Shown here: positions 53,127 through 60,940 of the stretch, piece after piece
Numbering within the stretch: position 1 is the stretch's first letter
Layout of the letters: the number at the start of each line of letters is the position of its first letter
Assembly: GCA_902167325.1 (NCBI GenBank)
Contig: LR632930.1
Location: forward strand, 4,216,001-4,280,000
Direction of reading: 5' to 3'
Length of the DNA: 64,000 nucleotides
Source of the DNA: Chitinophaga pinensis
Lineage (GTDB): Bacteria > Bacteroidota > Bacteroidia > Chitinophagales > Chitinophagaceae
Translations under genes and position numbers: made by a program
The notes under the pieces: generated by a model
The model's input: the letters and a program-made list of their open reading frames with translations, nothing else
What the model was told of the DNA's origin: nothing
Database searches by the model: none

Positions 53127-53240
53127 CACCGGCAGAACGTAGGAAATTCAAACTGGGAGAGATGAAGAAGGAGAGGCTCGTACCTTATTGGTGCGGGCCC
53201 TTCTTGTCCATCCCAGTGGCTTCCTACGGCCTTGCCGGTG
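53127..53240 (+). ncRNA. Long imperfect hairpin, candidate structured RNA
   Basis: A 114-base imperfect inverted repeat with five paired blocks: CACCGGCA/TGCCGGTG (53127-53134 with 53233-53240), CGTAGGAA/TTCCTACG, CTGGGA/TCCCAG, AAGAAG/CTTCTT, and a terminal GGCTCGTACC/GGTGCGGGCC. The last 10-bp stem has two G-T wobble pairs that become A-C mismatches on the other strand, so the plus-strand transcript is the likely folding form. A 35-codon frame (53162-53269) runs through it. No reverse transcriptase, transposase or Cas gene is adjacent. Confidence 0.5.
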
Positions 53241-53330
53241 GCGAGTTGGGTTCCGCGCCATTATATTAAGTGGCAAGCTCCCGATCCGCATAGCGTCAAA
53301 GTAATTTGTGTTACTTCAAAAACTTACGTT

Positions 53331-53579
53331 ATGTGCAAACTTGTTAACCTCGAAACTTCTACCCCAAATTCGGCCGAAGCCATCTCAGACTTCTTTGAGT
53401 GTTACCCCGCTTCCGAATCTGCCAAAAGCAAACTCTGGGAACTTCTAATTGCTGCAATGGGCAGTAAACATGCCGATATGTGGGATGGCGAAACCCGCGC
53501 CGAAATGCTTTTCTTTATAGAACGTTGTGGCGATTTCTTCGAAGCTGTCTATGACAACCTCAATCCGCCTAGCCTTTAA
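53331..53579 (+). CDS. Small acidic protein of unknown function
   Basis: An 82-residue protein (start MCKLVNLETST) with several acidic residues and Trp/Phe positions (DFFECYPASES, SKLWELLIAAMGS, MLFFIERCGDFFE). An upstream TTG (53232) would begin inside the hairpin and is disfavoured. It lies just before the AT-hook/Xre-like gene, and the stop at 53577-53579 is 33 bases from that ATG. Not recognised. Confidence 0.5.
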   Translation: MCKLVNLETSTPNSAEAISDFFECYPASESAKSKLWELLIAAMGSKHADMWDGETRAEMLFFIERCGDFFEAVYDNLNPPSL

Positions 53580-53612
53580 TTGTGCTTTTCTTTACAACTA
53601 ATTCCAAAAGTT

Positions 53613-54089
53613 ATGCTACCAACCAATCAGGGGCGCCGCGGGCGGCCAAGGAAAACCTATGAGACTATTATAATTACTCCAGAAGAATACTTCCGGCAAT
53701 TCTCTGAGTTATCGTTTCAAGAAAGGGAGAGGAAGTCACTTGAAGGGATCAGCAGGAGGGAGCTTACCACCATTAAGGTATTGCTTCAGCTAGATTATGC
53801 TACCCTGGCTAAGTTGTTGAATATAACCGAAAGGACAATACATGGCCATGCTTCTGAACAAGTCTTCAGCCCAATTATTAGTGATAAGATTATGGGAATA
53901 CTTGAGGTCTACAATTATGGCTTCATGATAATTGGGGATATGCAGTCACTATACGAATGGATGTTCTGTCCTAACTCCCAAATAAACTATTCCCAACCCA
54001 TAAATATGCTTCGAACCCATTCCGGGCTGTTGGAAGTAAGGGCTTTATTAACCGAATTATCAATCCAAACCACCTTTCTTTCAAGCTGA
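53613..54089 (+). CDS. AT-hook plus Xre/MbcA/ParS-like antitoxin protein
   Basis: A 158-residue protein. Its start is GRRGRPRKTYETIIITPEE (AT-hook-like GRPRK), followed by a helical HTH segment (TTIKVLLQLDYATLAKLLNITERTIHGH) and a C-terminal part (YNYGFMIIGDMQSLYEWMF...INYSQPINMLRTHSGLLEV, in parts) resembling the Xre/MbcA/ParS toxin-binding domain of RES-Xre systems. No RES toxin is adjacent; the 82-residue protein is the only close partner. A TTG 33 bases upstream is disfavoured. Confidence 0.6.
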   Translation: MLPTNQGRRGRPRKTYETIIITPEEYFRQFSELSFQERERKSLEGISRRELTTIKVLLQLDYATLAKLLNITERTIHGHASEQVFSPIISDKIMGILEVYNYGFMIIGDMQSLYEWMFCPNSQINYSQPINMLRTHSGLLEVRALLTELSIQTTFLSS

Positions 54090-54161
54090 TTATACTCAAG
54101 ACAAACAATTCCTTGAATCTATCAATTCTCTCACATTGACGGATTTCAGAATAATCAAATT

Positions 54162-55205
54162 TTATACACGACATTTTTTCAAAGCATCAATTAACTCGGA
54201 AAGTGTCTTTTGAATTTTTCTCAACTGTTCAATTCTATTATCAAATTTATTGTCAACTGAAACATCCAATTCTTTAAATAGACGCATCGTTCTATTAAAC
54301 CAAATTATATACTCATTGTCATTATTGTTTATCTTATTCTCATACTCTCGGAAGCTAATCACATCATATGCCCTTCCTAATTTCTTATCGCTATACTTGA
54401 TCATAAGATCTCCAATTCCATTTTGCCAGTCCCGATAGATTAGCCCTAATTTAATTGACGCTTCCTGAACAATATTCAATTCGATCAATTCTGTAACATC
54501 TATTTTCTTTCCAAAAAGTTTTTCCACTAATTGAGAAAGTGACATTAAGAAATTATTCTGGTATTCTTCAGAAATTTCATTCAACAACTCTTTCCCTTCA
54601 GGACTGATAGCTAATTGAACTAATCGATCAATTTCGACCGAGAATTTTTCAATAACACCTTGTTCTACTCCTTTTTTATTTATTTTAAACAATAATAAAA
54701 ACCTATTTGCAACATCCATTTCAACACCTTGTCCATCAGCCAAACTCTTTGTAAATGCATTTAATTCTTTCTTAATTTGAGTATGCAATTTTTTCGAAGG
54801 AACCTGGAGATAAGACTCTTCTTTACGAAAAGCATAAATCCATCCTAGTAAACTACTTAATCTATAACCAGTACTTATAAATTTATAATTATAGAAATCG
54901 TTCGCTGGATTATCTTTCCACAATAGGTGAGCCCTAGTGCGAAAAATTTCGTCCAATCGTGCTTTTAGTGACTCAGCACTGGTTTCTAAAGGTGCTTTAT
55001 AGTTTTTAAATACGTTCTTGCGTTCAACTCTTGTTTTTCTTCTTTCTAGAAATATTGGGATCAATAAATCTTTAAAAATCAAGCCTATTATCACTGTGAA
55101 AATAGTTATACATCCAACAATGATTGCCGCTTTCACCGGGGGCTCTTGCCGGCCAAACCAATTAATTGAATCACAAATCATAATTCTAATTCTTTGATAA
55201 TTCAT
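54162..55205 (-). CDS. Membrane-anchored protein of unknown function
   Basis: A 347-residue protein with one N-terminal membrane segment (KAAIIVGCITIFTVIIGLIF, residues ~22-41), then a long, mostly helical cytoplasmic part (EKFSVEIDRLVQLAISPEGKELLNEISEEYQNN and IEQLRKIQKTLSELIDALKK, in parts). Start ATG 55205; a longer start at 55484 would run into the DUF2007-like gene. Its AT-rich composition places it in the island. It may be a membrane effector of the neighbouring defence-like genes, but this is only by position. Confidence 0.5.
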   Translation of the reverse strand: MNYQRIRIMICDSINWFGRQEPPVKAAIIVGCITIFTVIIGLIFKDLLIPIFLERRKTRVERKNVFKNYKAPLETSAESLKARLDEIFRTRAHLLWKDNPANDFYNYKFISTGYRLSSLLGWIYAFRKEESYLQVPSKKLHTQIKKELNAFTKSLADGQGVEMDVANRFLLLFKINKKGVEQGVIEKFSVEIDRLVQLAISPEGKELLNEISEEYQNNFLMSLSQLVEKLFGKKIDVTELIELNIVQEASIKLGLIYRDWQNGIGDLMIKYSDKKLGRAYDVISFREYENKINNNDNEYIIWFNRTMRLFKELDVSVDNKFDNRIEQLRKIQKTLSELIDALKKCRV

Positions 55206-55234
55206 AGTAAAACAGTGAATTATATTATTAAGTA

Positions 55235-55921
55235 TCACCCCAACCCCTTCACCAACACCGTCCAACACGCCACAGTCAATACCACACAGGATACAATCAT
55301 CCACATCCCCAACTTCCGCGTCCCCTCTGTAAAGGCATGAACCCGCTTCCCATCCGGTAGGGTCTTCTTTGTTAACATCACGAATCCTCCGATAAAGAAA
55401 CCCAGGAAAGAGAATGCCCAAGCAAATGGCAGGAATAAGGAGGTAAAAATAAGCAAGGGAGAGCCGTACCCGATGAGCAGCCAAATCAGCGGTAACTCCT
55501 GCGGTTGTGAAAGTGCTTCAATGCGGGTGGTACCCAATTGCTCCAACTGTTCCGGCGTGAAGGAGATACCCCGCTTCTCGAGGAGCTTCAGGGCAAGGAG
55601 GTAATCATAATCACCCCATTCATCTTTTTTGATGATCACTTCTTTCAGCTCTTCCGTAGTGAAGGATAAGAGGTAATAATCAGGCTCCACATCGTCGGCC
55701 GATACGGATATCTGGCTTTTCAGCAGGGCATCAGCTTTGGGGAAGTCGGAGGAAGCGATCTTCACCAGGTGCCGCTGGTCGAAGTTCTGACCGGCATATA
55801 TCTTATCCAGCAGCACTTCTTCTTCATACTCCACAGGGATGTGATGTTGCTCCAGCATGGAAATAATTGCAGCCGCCTGCTCAGCGGTATGGAATCGCTT
55901 AAACGTAAGGAATTGAGACAT
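55235..55921 (-). CDS. DUF2007-like N-terminus with three membrane segments
   Basis: A 228-residue protein with an N-terminal DUF2007-like beta-alpha start (LTFKRFHTAEQAAAIISMLEQHHIPVEY), an acidic middle (DDVEPDYYLLSFTTEELKEVI), and three hydrophobic segments (LPLIWLLIGYGSPLLIFTSL, FLPFAWAFSFLGFFIGGF, MWMIVSCVVLTVACWTVLV). Probably an inner-membrane protein of unknown role. It ends at the edge of the AT-rich island. Confidence 0.55.
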   Translation of the reverse strand: MSQFLTFKRFHTAEQAAAIISMLEQHHIPVEYEEEVLLDKIYAGQNFDQRHLVKIASSDFPKADALLKSQISVSADDVEPDYYLLSFTTEELKEVIIKKDEWGDYDYLLALKLLEKRGISFTPEQLEQLGTTRIEALSQPQELPLIWLLIGYGSPLLIFTSLFLPFAWAFSFLGFFIGGFVMLTKKTLPDGKRVHAFTEGTRKLGMWMIVSCVVLTVACWTVLVKGLG

Positions 55922-55951
55922 AGGTATGAGATAGGGGATTGAATATAAATG

Positions 55952-56776
55952 TTATTGCACCGTTTTAAACATCACAGGCGAGTTACCATACAACGGCGTT
56001 TTACCATCCCATTTCTCGATGAACTGCTGCTGAATCAGCAACGGGGTGAGCGACTGCTGCCTAAGCTGGTTAGCTTTGGCTTCTGACTCTGCCAGTACAA
56101 TCAGTTTGCGGGCGTTGGCCTCCGCTACACGCAGCTCATTCTCTACCTGCATGGCCTGCTGCACGGCGCGGTTCTTGGCGTCGATGGCTTGGGTGATGCT
56201 CTCGGGGTACTGGATGCCGGAGGTCAGCTGCTCCAGGTGGAAGCCTTCTTTGGTGAGTTCGCTAGAAAGCTGGGCCTGCACGGCGTTTTCAAAACCTTTC
56301 CGGTTAGATATCATGCTATCGGTAGTGAATTCATTGAATTGTATGCGGAAGGCATCGCGCACATAGTTGTAGAGCGTGGTGGAGGTGATCTCTTTAATGC
56401 CTTTGCGGTATTTCTGGAAAATCGCGGGGGAGTGACCGGCAATCACTTTATACGTGATGGTAGGGTCTACGGTAAATACCGACCCGTCTTTGGCGTTCAC
56501 GGTGAAAGGCTCATAGTCTGCCGTTTGTACGAACACGGGGAACTCGTGCACCTCTTCCGTAAAGGGATTGAAGAACACGCGGCCTGTTACGAGGGAAACA
56601 TCTTGCACGCCTTTATCGCTGCCATACATCTGTACTTTCACGCCTTCATGCCCGGCATCGATGCGGGTACAGGAGGTATAAAAGAAAATAACAAGGACGA
56701 AAAGGGCGATGCCCGTCCAGAGTAGGCCTTTGTTCATACGGAAAGTGGGTTTGAATTTATTCGGTACAGGTTTCAT
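55952..56776 (-). CDS. SPFH/prohibitin-family membrane protein
   Basis: A 274-residue protein with one membrane segment (GLLWTGIALFVLVIFFYT) then a band-7/SPFH domain (AGHEGVKVQMYGSDKGVQDV, TITYKVIAGHSPAIFQKYRKG) and a coiled coil (EANARKLIVLAESEAKANQL). Such proteins form large membrane cages or scaffolds that regulate proteases such as FtsH. It is a stand-alone minus-strand gene, probably after the DUF2007-like gene in the transcript order. Confidence 0.85.
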   Translation of the reverse strand: MKPVPNKFKPTFRMNKGLLWTGIALFVLVIFFYTSCTRIDAGHEGVKVQMYGSDKGVQDVSLVTGRVFFNPFTEEVHEFPVFVQTADYEPFTVNAKDGSVFTVDPTITYKVIAGHSPAIFQKYRKGIKEITSTTLYNYVRDAFRIQFNEFTTDSMISNRKGFENAVQAQLSSELTKEGFHLEQLTSGIQYPESITQAIDAKNRAVQQAMQVENELRVAEANARKLIVLAESEAKANQLRQQSLTPLLIQQQFIEKWDGKTPLYGNSPVMFKTVQ

Positions 56777-56848
56777 AAGGGAAAGATAACTAATTGCCCG
56801 TAATCCTTCTTAATTGGGATACATTTGTACCCTCATAAATCCCCCCTG

Positions 56849-57373
56849 ATGCCCGTTAATATCCTCGCCATCTCCGGAAGCACCCGGCAACAATCCACCA
56901 ATCACACGCTGATCCATATCATTGCGGAACTATATGCCGGAACGGCGAACATCACCCACTTCGAGGGACTGTCAACCCTGCCTCATTTCAACCCGGATCT
57001 GGATAACAACACACCGCCCCCTGCTGTCACTGCCTTCCGGGAGCAGCTGCGCGCGGCCGACGGGGTGCTTATCTGTACCCCTGAATATGCCATGGGCGTT
57101 CCCGGCAGCCTGAAAAACGCGCTCGACTGGCTGGTGTCTTCCATGGAGCTGTCCAAAAAGCCGGTGGCCCTCATCACGGCATCGTCTATGGGTGAGCAGG
57201 CGCATGCTTCCCTTACGGGTACGTTGCTGGTGATAGAAGCCAACCTGCCGGAAGCTTCCCGGCTGCTGATCCCATTTGTGAAAGCGAAGGTGAAAGATGG
57301 TAAGATAACAGATGAAAGCACCTTCCAAGAGGTGAAAGCGGTCATGGCATCGCTGCTCTACAGCTTAACCTGA
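56849..57373 (+). CDS. NADPH-dependent FMN reductase
   Basis: A 174-residue flavodoxin-like reductase: ILAISGSTRQQSTNHTLI (phosphate-binding loop), the TPEYAMGVPGSLKNALDW signature, and a late alpha/beta end. It reduces FMN, azo or quinone-like compounds using NAD(P)H. A TTG/ATG 24 bases upstream is less likely than ATG 56849. It is divergent from the SPFH gene and faces the serine hydrolase gene end to end (3 bases apart). Confidence 0.88.
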   Translation: MPVNILAISGSTRQQSTNHTLIHIIAELYAGTANITHFEGLSTLPHFNPDLDNNTPPPAVTAFREQLRAADGVLICTPEYAMGVPGSLKNALDWLVSSMELSKKPVALITASSMGEQAHASLTGTLLVIEANLPEASRLLIPFVKAKVKDGKITDESTFQEVKAVMASLLYSLT

Positions 57374-57376
57374 TTC

Positions 57377-58471
57377 CTAAAGGGCATCCTGAAACAAGAT
57401 TTCCTCAAACATATTGGTCAGCGCGTATTGGTCCACGCTCCCGAAGTTCGTCAGCAGAATGATCATATAACCCTGCCGGGGGTAGTATTCGTTCATGGCA
57501 TGCCAGCCGGAGCTATCCCCCGGGTGACCAATGCTGTGATACCCCTTCTTCACAGAAGTGATCCAGGTATAGCCGAAATAGGTGTTTTCCCATTGGGAGG
57601 TATGCCGGCTAGTCATCTGCCGCAGGAGTTCATTGCCTGTCAGCTCTCCGGAGAATACTGCTTTATTGAACCTGTACAGGTCGGTTACACTGCTCCAGGC
57701 ACCTCCGGCAGATAGGGGGATAGATCCCTGATCGTAGTCGTACGCCAGCGGCGTGTAGCCTGTGGCGGTTTTACGGTAGCCGAGGGCGTATTGTTTTTGC
57801 GTGGAATCCAGCTGCCAATATGGGGTGAAGCTGGTATGCTGCAGGCCCAGGTTGTCAATGAAAGCGGATTGGATGTAATCGGGGAAGGGCTTCCCGGTGA
57901 TCTTTTCCATGACTGCGCCCAGCACAATGCAATCTCCCGTGGAATAAGCGCAGCTGTCGCCCGGAGGGTAGGCAAGGGGCAGCTGGCGGAGGAAGGGCAG
58001 CATATCGGTGCAGTTGCGGATATGCTTATAACTGAACCCGGGGGCTTTAAAAAAGTCGTCCACACCCGCGGAATGGGTCAGGAGCTGGTGGATGGTGATG
58101 GTGTGGCCGCCGGGCAGGCCTTTTATGTACATCCCCACCGTATCGGAGAAGTGCAGCTTCCCTTCCCGGACAAGACCGGTAATTGCCGTGCCCGTGAATA
58201 CTTTGGAGGCGGAAGAGAGGCTGAAGCGGGTATCTGGGGTATTTTTCACCTTACGCTCTCTGTTGGCCCAGCCATAGCCTTTGGAAAGGAGGATGCCGGA
58301 GCTGTCTGCTATCAGGATGGCACCGGAGAACTGGTCGCGGGCGGTTTGGGCGGTCAGGATACTGTCTATGGCCGCAATTTGCCGGGTTTGGGCGCAGGAG
58401 GGAAGGGTGCTCAGGGAAAGAAGCACGATGCCGGTGGCCATGAAACGTTGGATGAGCGCAGATAGTACCAT
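57377..58471 (-). CDS. Class C beta-lactamase-like serine hydrolase
   Basis: A 364-residue exported hydrolase (signal or lipoprotein-like start ending LPSCAQT). The catalytic SxxK is SSASK in TRFSLSSASKVFTGT. The Tyr motif appears as AYSTGDCIVLG, where the more usual YxN reads YST. A late HPGDSSGWHAMN resembles the third motif. Such proteins are esterases, peptidases or penicillin-binding relatives. It may start at ATG 58441 instead. A second relative is at 61847. Confidence 0.85.
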   Translation of the reverse strand: MVLSALIQRFMATGIVLLSLSTLPSCAQTRQIAAIDSILTAQTARDQFSGAILIADSSGILLSKGYGWANRERKVKNTPDTRFSLSSASKVFTGTAITGLVREGKLHFSDTVGMYIKGLPGGHTITIHQLLTHSAGVDDFFKAPGFSYKHIRNCTDMLPFLRQLPLAYPPGDSCAYSTGDCIVLGAVMEKITGKPFPDYIQSAFIDNLGLQHTSFTPYWQLDSTQKQYALGYRKTATGYTPLAYDYDQGSIPLSAGGAWSSVTDLYRFNKAVFSGELTGNELLRQMTSRHTSQWENTYFGYTWITSVKKGYHSIGHPGDSSGWHAMNEYYPRQGYMIILLTNFGSVDQYALTNMFEEILFQDAL

Positions 58472-58701
58472 TTATGGGGATATGAATAAATATAACGATT
58501 CCCCCACATGAATACAACTAATAAGATGCTTTCAGGGGCAAAGTTCAAGATAAGGCCGGTAATGTCGTTTAATAGTCGTACCTTTACCTAATTGCAACAG
58601 GCTACTGCCTCAGCTACTTCTGAATTAGTCCGGATAACTCCTCTTCTTCCTCAGTCTACGCTTTTCCAGCTGCCGAATAACCCTCTTAAAAATTATTAAA
58701 T

Positions 58702-58977
58702 ATGAACATTTACGTCGGCAATTTGAGTAGCCAGACTACCGAGCAAGAGTTAAGTAAGATTTTCGCCCCTTTTGGCGAAGTGCGTTCCGTAAAGGTGATC
58801 ATTGATGCCTACACCGGCCGGTCCAAAGGTTTCGCTTTTGTTGAAATGCCTGATACCGACAGTGCTGAAAAGGCTATCAAAGACCTGAACAACACCAACC
58901 TCGATGCTAAATACATCACCGTGAACGAGGCAAGACCTAAAGTAGAACGTAACCGTTATTCCGGTTCAGGCTACTAA
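58702..58977 (+). CDS. RNA-binding protein with one RRM
   Basis: A 91-residue protein that is one RRM: RNP2 IYVGNL at the start and RNP1 KGFAFVEM (residues ~43-50), then a basic tail (ARPKVERNRYSGSGY). Small RRM proteins bind single-stranded RNA and in Bacteroidota are often cold-induced. The next gene is a cold-shock protein, so a shared stress role is plausible. Confidence 0.93.
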   Translation: MNIYVGNLSSQTTEQELSKIFAPFGEVRSVKVIIDAYTGRSKGFAFVEMPDTDSAEKAIKDLNNTNLDAKYITVNEARPKVERNRYSGSGY

Positions 58978-58988
58978 CTTAACAATCG

Positions 58989-59028
58989 AAGGGTTTCCCG
59001 CAGGGGGTAACAACCAGGCGGAAACCTT
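58989..59028 (+). terminator. Hairpin after the RRM gene
   Basis: AAGG-TTTCC-GC pairs with GCGGAAACCTT, 11 pairs with two single-base bulges. The T run is weak (CTTCTC). Confidence 0.45.
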
Positions 59029-59081
59029 CTCTAATAAAGTTTCTTTATCGCAATAATGCGGCATCACTAAAACAGTAAAAA

Positions 59082-59525
59082 ATGGGTGAAACTTTTTCAA
59101 AAAAGGAAAAGAATAACAAAAAAGCGAAAGCGAAATTAGACAAGGCCGAGAAAAGAGAGTACCGGAAGACCAACAACGACAAAGGCAAAAGCCTTGAAGA
59201 AATGCTGGCTTTCGTAGACGAGAACGGTAACCTCACGCCCTTTGCCCCTAAAGCAGGAACTGACAGCATTCCGTTACACGAGCTGGCAGCCATGGCAAAA
59301 GTTAAGCAGAGGCCGCCGGAAGAAGCCACCAGAACCGGATTTGTTTCTTTCTTTAATTCCACCAAGGGATTCGGATTTATTACTGACGACATCAACTCAA
59401 GGGAAAGTATCTTCTTTCACACCAACCAGTTGCTGCAGCCTGTAAAAGAAAAAGACAGGGTATCATTTACCCGGGAAAGAACGCCGCGTGGTTTCAACGC
59501 GCTCAACGTTAAGAAGATCGATTAA
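59082..59525 (+). CDS. Cold-shock-domain protein with basic N-terminus
   Basis: A 147-residue protein: a Lys-rich N-terminal region (SKKEKNNKKAKAKLDKAEKRE), a linker, then a C-terminal cold-shock domain with RNP1-like STKGFGFITDD and RNP2-like SIFFHTNQL. The beta-barrel binds single-stranded RNA or DNA. The long basic start is unlike short CspA proteins and is seen in some Bacteroidota. It is followed by a strong terminator. Confidence 0.88.
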   Translation: MGETFSKKEKNNKKAKAKLDKAEKREYRKTNNDKGKSLEEMLAFVDENGNLTPFAPKAGTDSIPLHELAAMAKVKQRPPEEATRTGFVSFFNSTKGFGFITDDINSRESIFFHTNQLLQPVKEKDRVSFTRERTPRGFNALNVKKID

Positions 59526-59553
59526 CAGTTACATCGTAACGTTTAATATATTG

Positions 59554-59583
59554 AACACCTGCAGATACTGCAGGTGTTTTTTA
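59554..59583 (+). terminator. Rho-independent terminator
   Basis: AACACCTGCA, loop GATAC, TGCAGGTGTT then TTTTTATT: a perfect 10-bp stem with T run. Confidence 0.9.
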
Positions 59584-59723
59584 TTGCCCCCTGCCCACCC
59601 GTCGCGATTCGCCTCCTTATTGTCGTAATCCCCCCTGAAGGGTATAATCTCCCCACTTTACCTTTGAATCATCAGCCCCTGTATTCAATACAGGCAATTC
59701 CACCATTTCATAAAACAGTTACC

Positions 59724-60290
59724 ATGCGAAAACTTAAGTTACAGATCCACATGACCATCGATGGCTTCATTGCCCGCCCCGAAGGACAAACTGACTGGAT
59801 GTGGATATCCGGCACACCAGACCCCGCCGGACTTCAGAAAGTGATTGAACTGGCAGACAGCTGCGATACCATCCTCATGGGCCGTGTCATGTCCCGCGGG
59901 TTTATCGACTACTGGGAAAAAACCGTTGATGAACAGGCAGACAAAAATGAACCCACCCTCGCCAAACGTATGGTAGACATGCCCAAGATCATTTTCAGCC
60001 ATACCCAAACCTCCATTCAGGGCAGAAACGCACAAATGGAGAACAGGGATCCGGCCACTGTAGTAAAAGCACTGAAAGAAGCTCCCGGCAAAGACCTCAT
60101 GGTATACGGCGGCGCCAACTTCGTCAGCTCCCTCATCAGCCTGGATCTCATCGATGAATACTACATCTTCAGAAACCCGGTTGCCATCGGGCAGGGGCTT
60201 CCCATCTTTAAGGAACAAAAAGCACTGAAACTCGTGAACACCATCACGTATACAAGCGGGAAAATACTGGAGCATTACCTGCCGGGATAA
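59724..60290 (+). CDS. RibD/DHFR-fold reductase family protein
   Basis: A 188-residue protein of the RibD C-terminal / dihydrofolate-reductase-like family: MRKLKLQIHMTIDGFIARPEG at the start, LMGRVMSRGFIDYW, and a late DLMVYGGANFVSSLI then NPVAIGQGLPIF. It would bind NADPH and reduce an unknown pterin- or flavin-like substrate. The start is ATG 59724; a longer frame from 59574 overlaps a terminator. Confidence 0.87.
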   Translation: MRKLKLQIHMTIDGFIARPEGQTDWMWISGTPDPAGLQKVIELADSCDTILMGRVMSRGFIDYWEKTVDEQADKNEPTLAKRMVDMPKIIFSHTQTSIQGRNAQMENRDPATVVKALKEAPGKDLMVYGGANFVSSLISLDLIDEYYIFRNPVAIGQGLPIFKEQKALKLVNTITYTSGKILEHYLPG

Positions 60291-60361
60291 ACAGCTTCAC
60301 AGGAATAAATTTTTATCTTACTTCCTGCAACCGTTTCCCTTACCATGCGTCTATTAACCTC

Positions 60362-60940
60362 GTGAACCATCTATACCATAACTGGTCCGACAGGGAAGTG
60401 GCCGACCATGTGCTCCAGGGCCACCGGGAAGCCTTCAGGATCATCGTGGAACGGACGGAAAAGCTCGTCATACACATCATCAATGGCATGGTGTCTCTCC
60501 GGGAAGACCGGCAGGATATCGCACAGGATGTGTACCTCAAAGCCTTCCGCAGCCTTTCCGGTTTCCGCTATGAGGCAAAGCTCTCTACTTGGATAGCCCG
60601 TATTACTTATAACACCTGCGTCAACCACCTGCGTAAAAAGCGCCTGCCGCTGGTAGCCCCGGCAACAATTGAGGCAGCCGAAATCCCCGAGGCTACCGGC
60701 GACCCGCTTTCCTTACTTTCCGCACGGCAACTCACTCTCATACTGCAACAGGCTATTACCGAACTCTCACCTTTATACAACACCCTCATCACCCTGTACC
60801 ACCAGGCCGGTATGAGCATTCCGGAAATAGCCCAAATTACTGATCTGCCGGAAGGTACCGTTAAAAGCTACCTCTACAGGGCACGAAAGCTAATGCAGCA
60901 ACATCTTACCACCCACTTTCAAAATAAGGAGGCTTTATGA
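60362..60940 (+). CDS. ECF RNA polymerase sigma factor
   Basis: A 192-residue sigma factor starting with GTG (the only ATG just upstream runs into a stop). Region 2: DREVADHVLQGHREAFRIIVER and EDRQDIAQDVYLKAFRSL; region 4: AGMSIPEIAQITDLPEGTVKSYLYRARKLM. It overlaps the next gene, a zinc anti-sigma factor, by four bases (ATGA), the classical arrangement for an ECF/anti-sigma pair. Targets probably include this operon. Confidence 0.93.
   Translation: MNHLYHNWSDREVADHVLQGHREAFRIIVERTEKLVIHIINGMVSLREDRQDIAQDVYLKAFRSLSGFRYEAKLSTWIARITYNTCVNHLRKKRLPLVAPATIEAAEIPEATGDPLSLLSARQLTLILQQAITELSPLYNTLITLYHQAGMSIPEIAQITDLPEGTVKSYLYRARKLMQQHLTTHFQNKEAL

Larger units (their letters stand above)
52992..53330. 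other. Intergenic region with structured RNA candidate
   Basis: Divergent from the XRE gene. Contains a small GGGGC hairpin (53038-53055) and the long hairpin at 53127-53240, with further short inverted repeats (GGCG/CGCC near 53240-53260). No protein family was recognised. Confidence 0.5.

Noticed and set aside
53127-53240. Retron or IS200/IS605-type hairpin
   Set aside because: No reverse transcriptase or Y1 transposase is adjacent, so neither label is supported.
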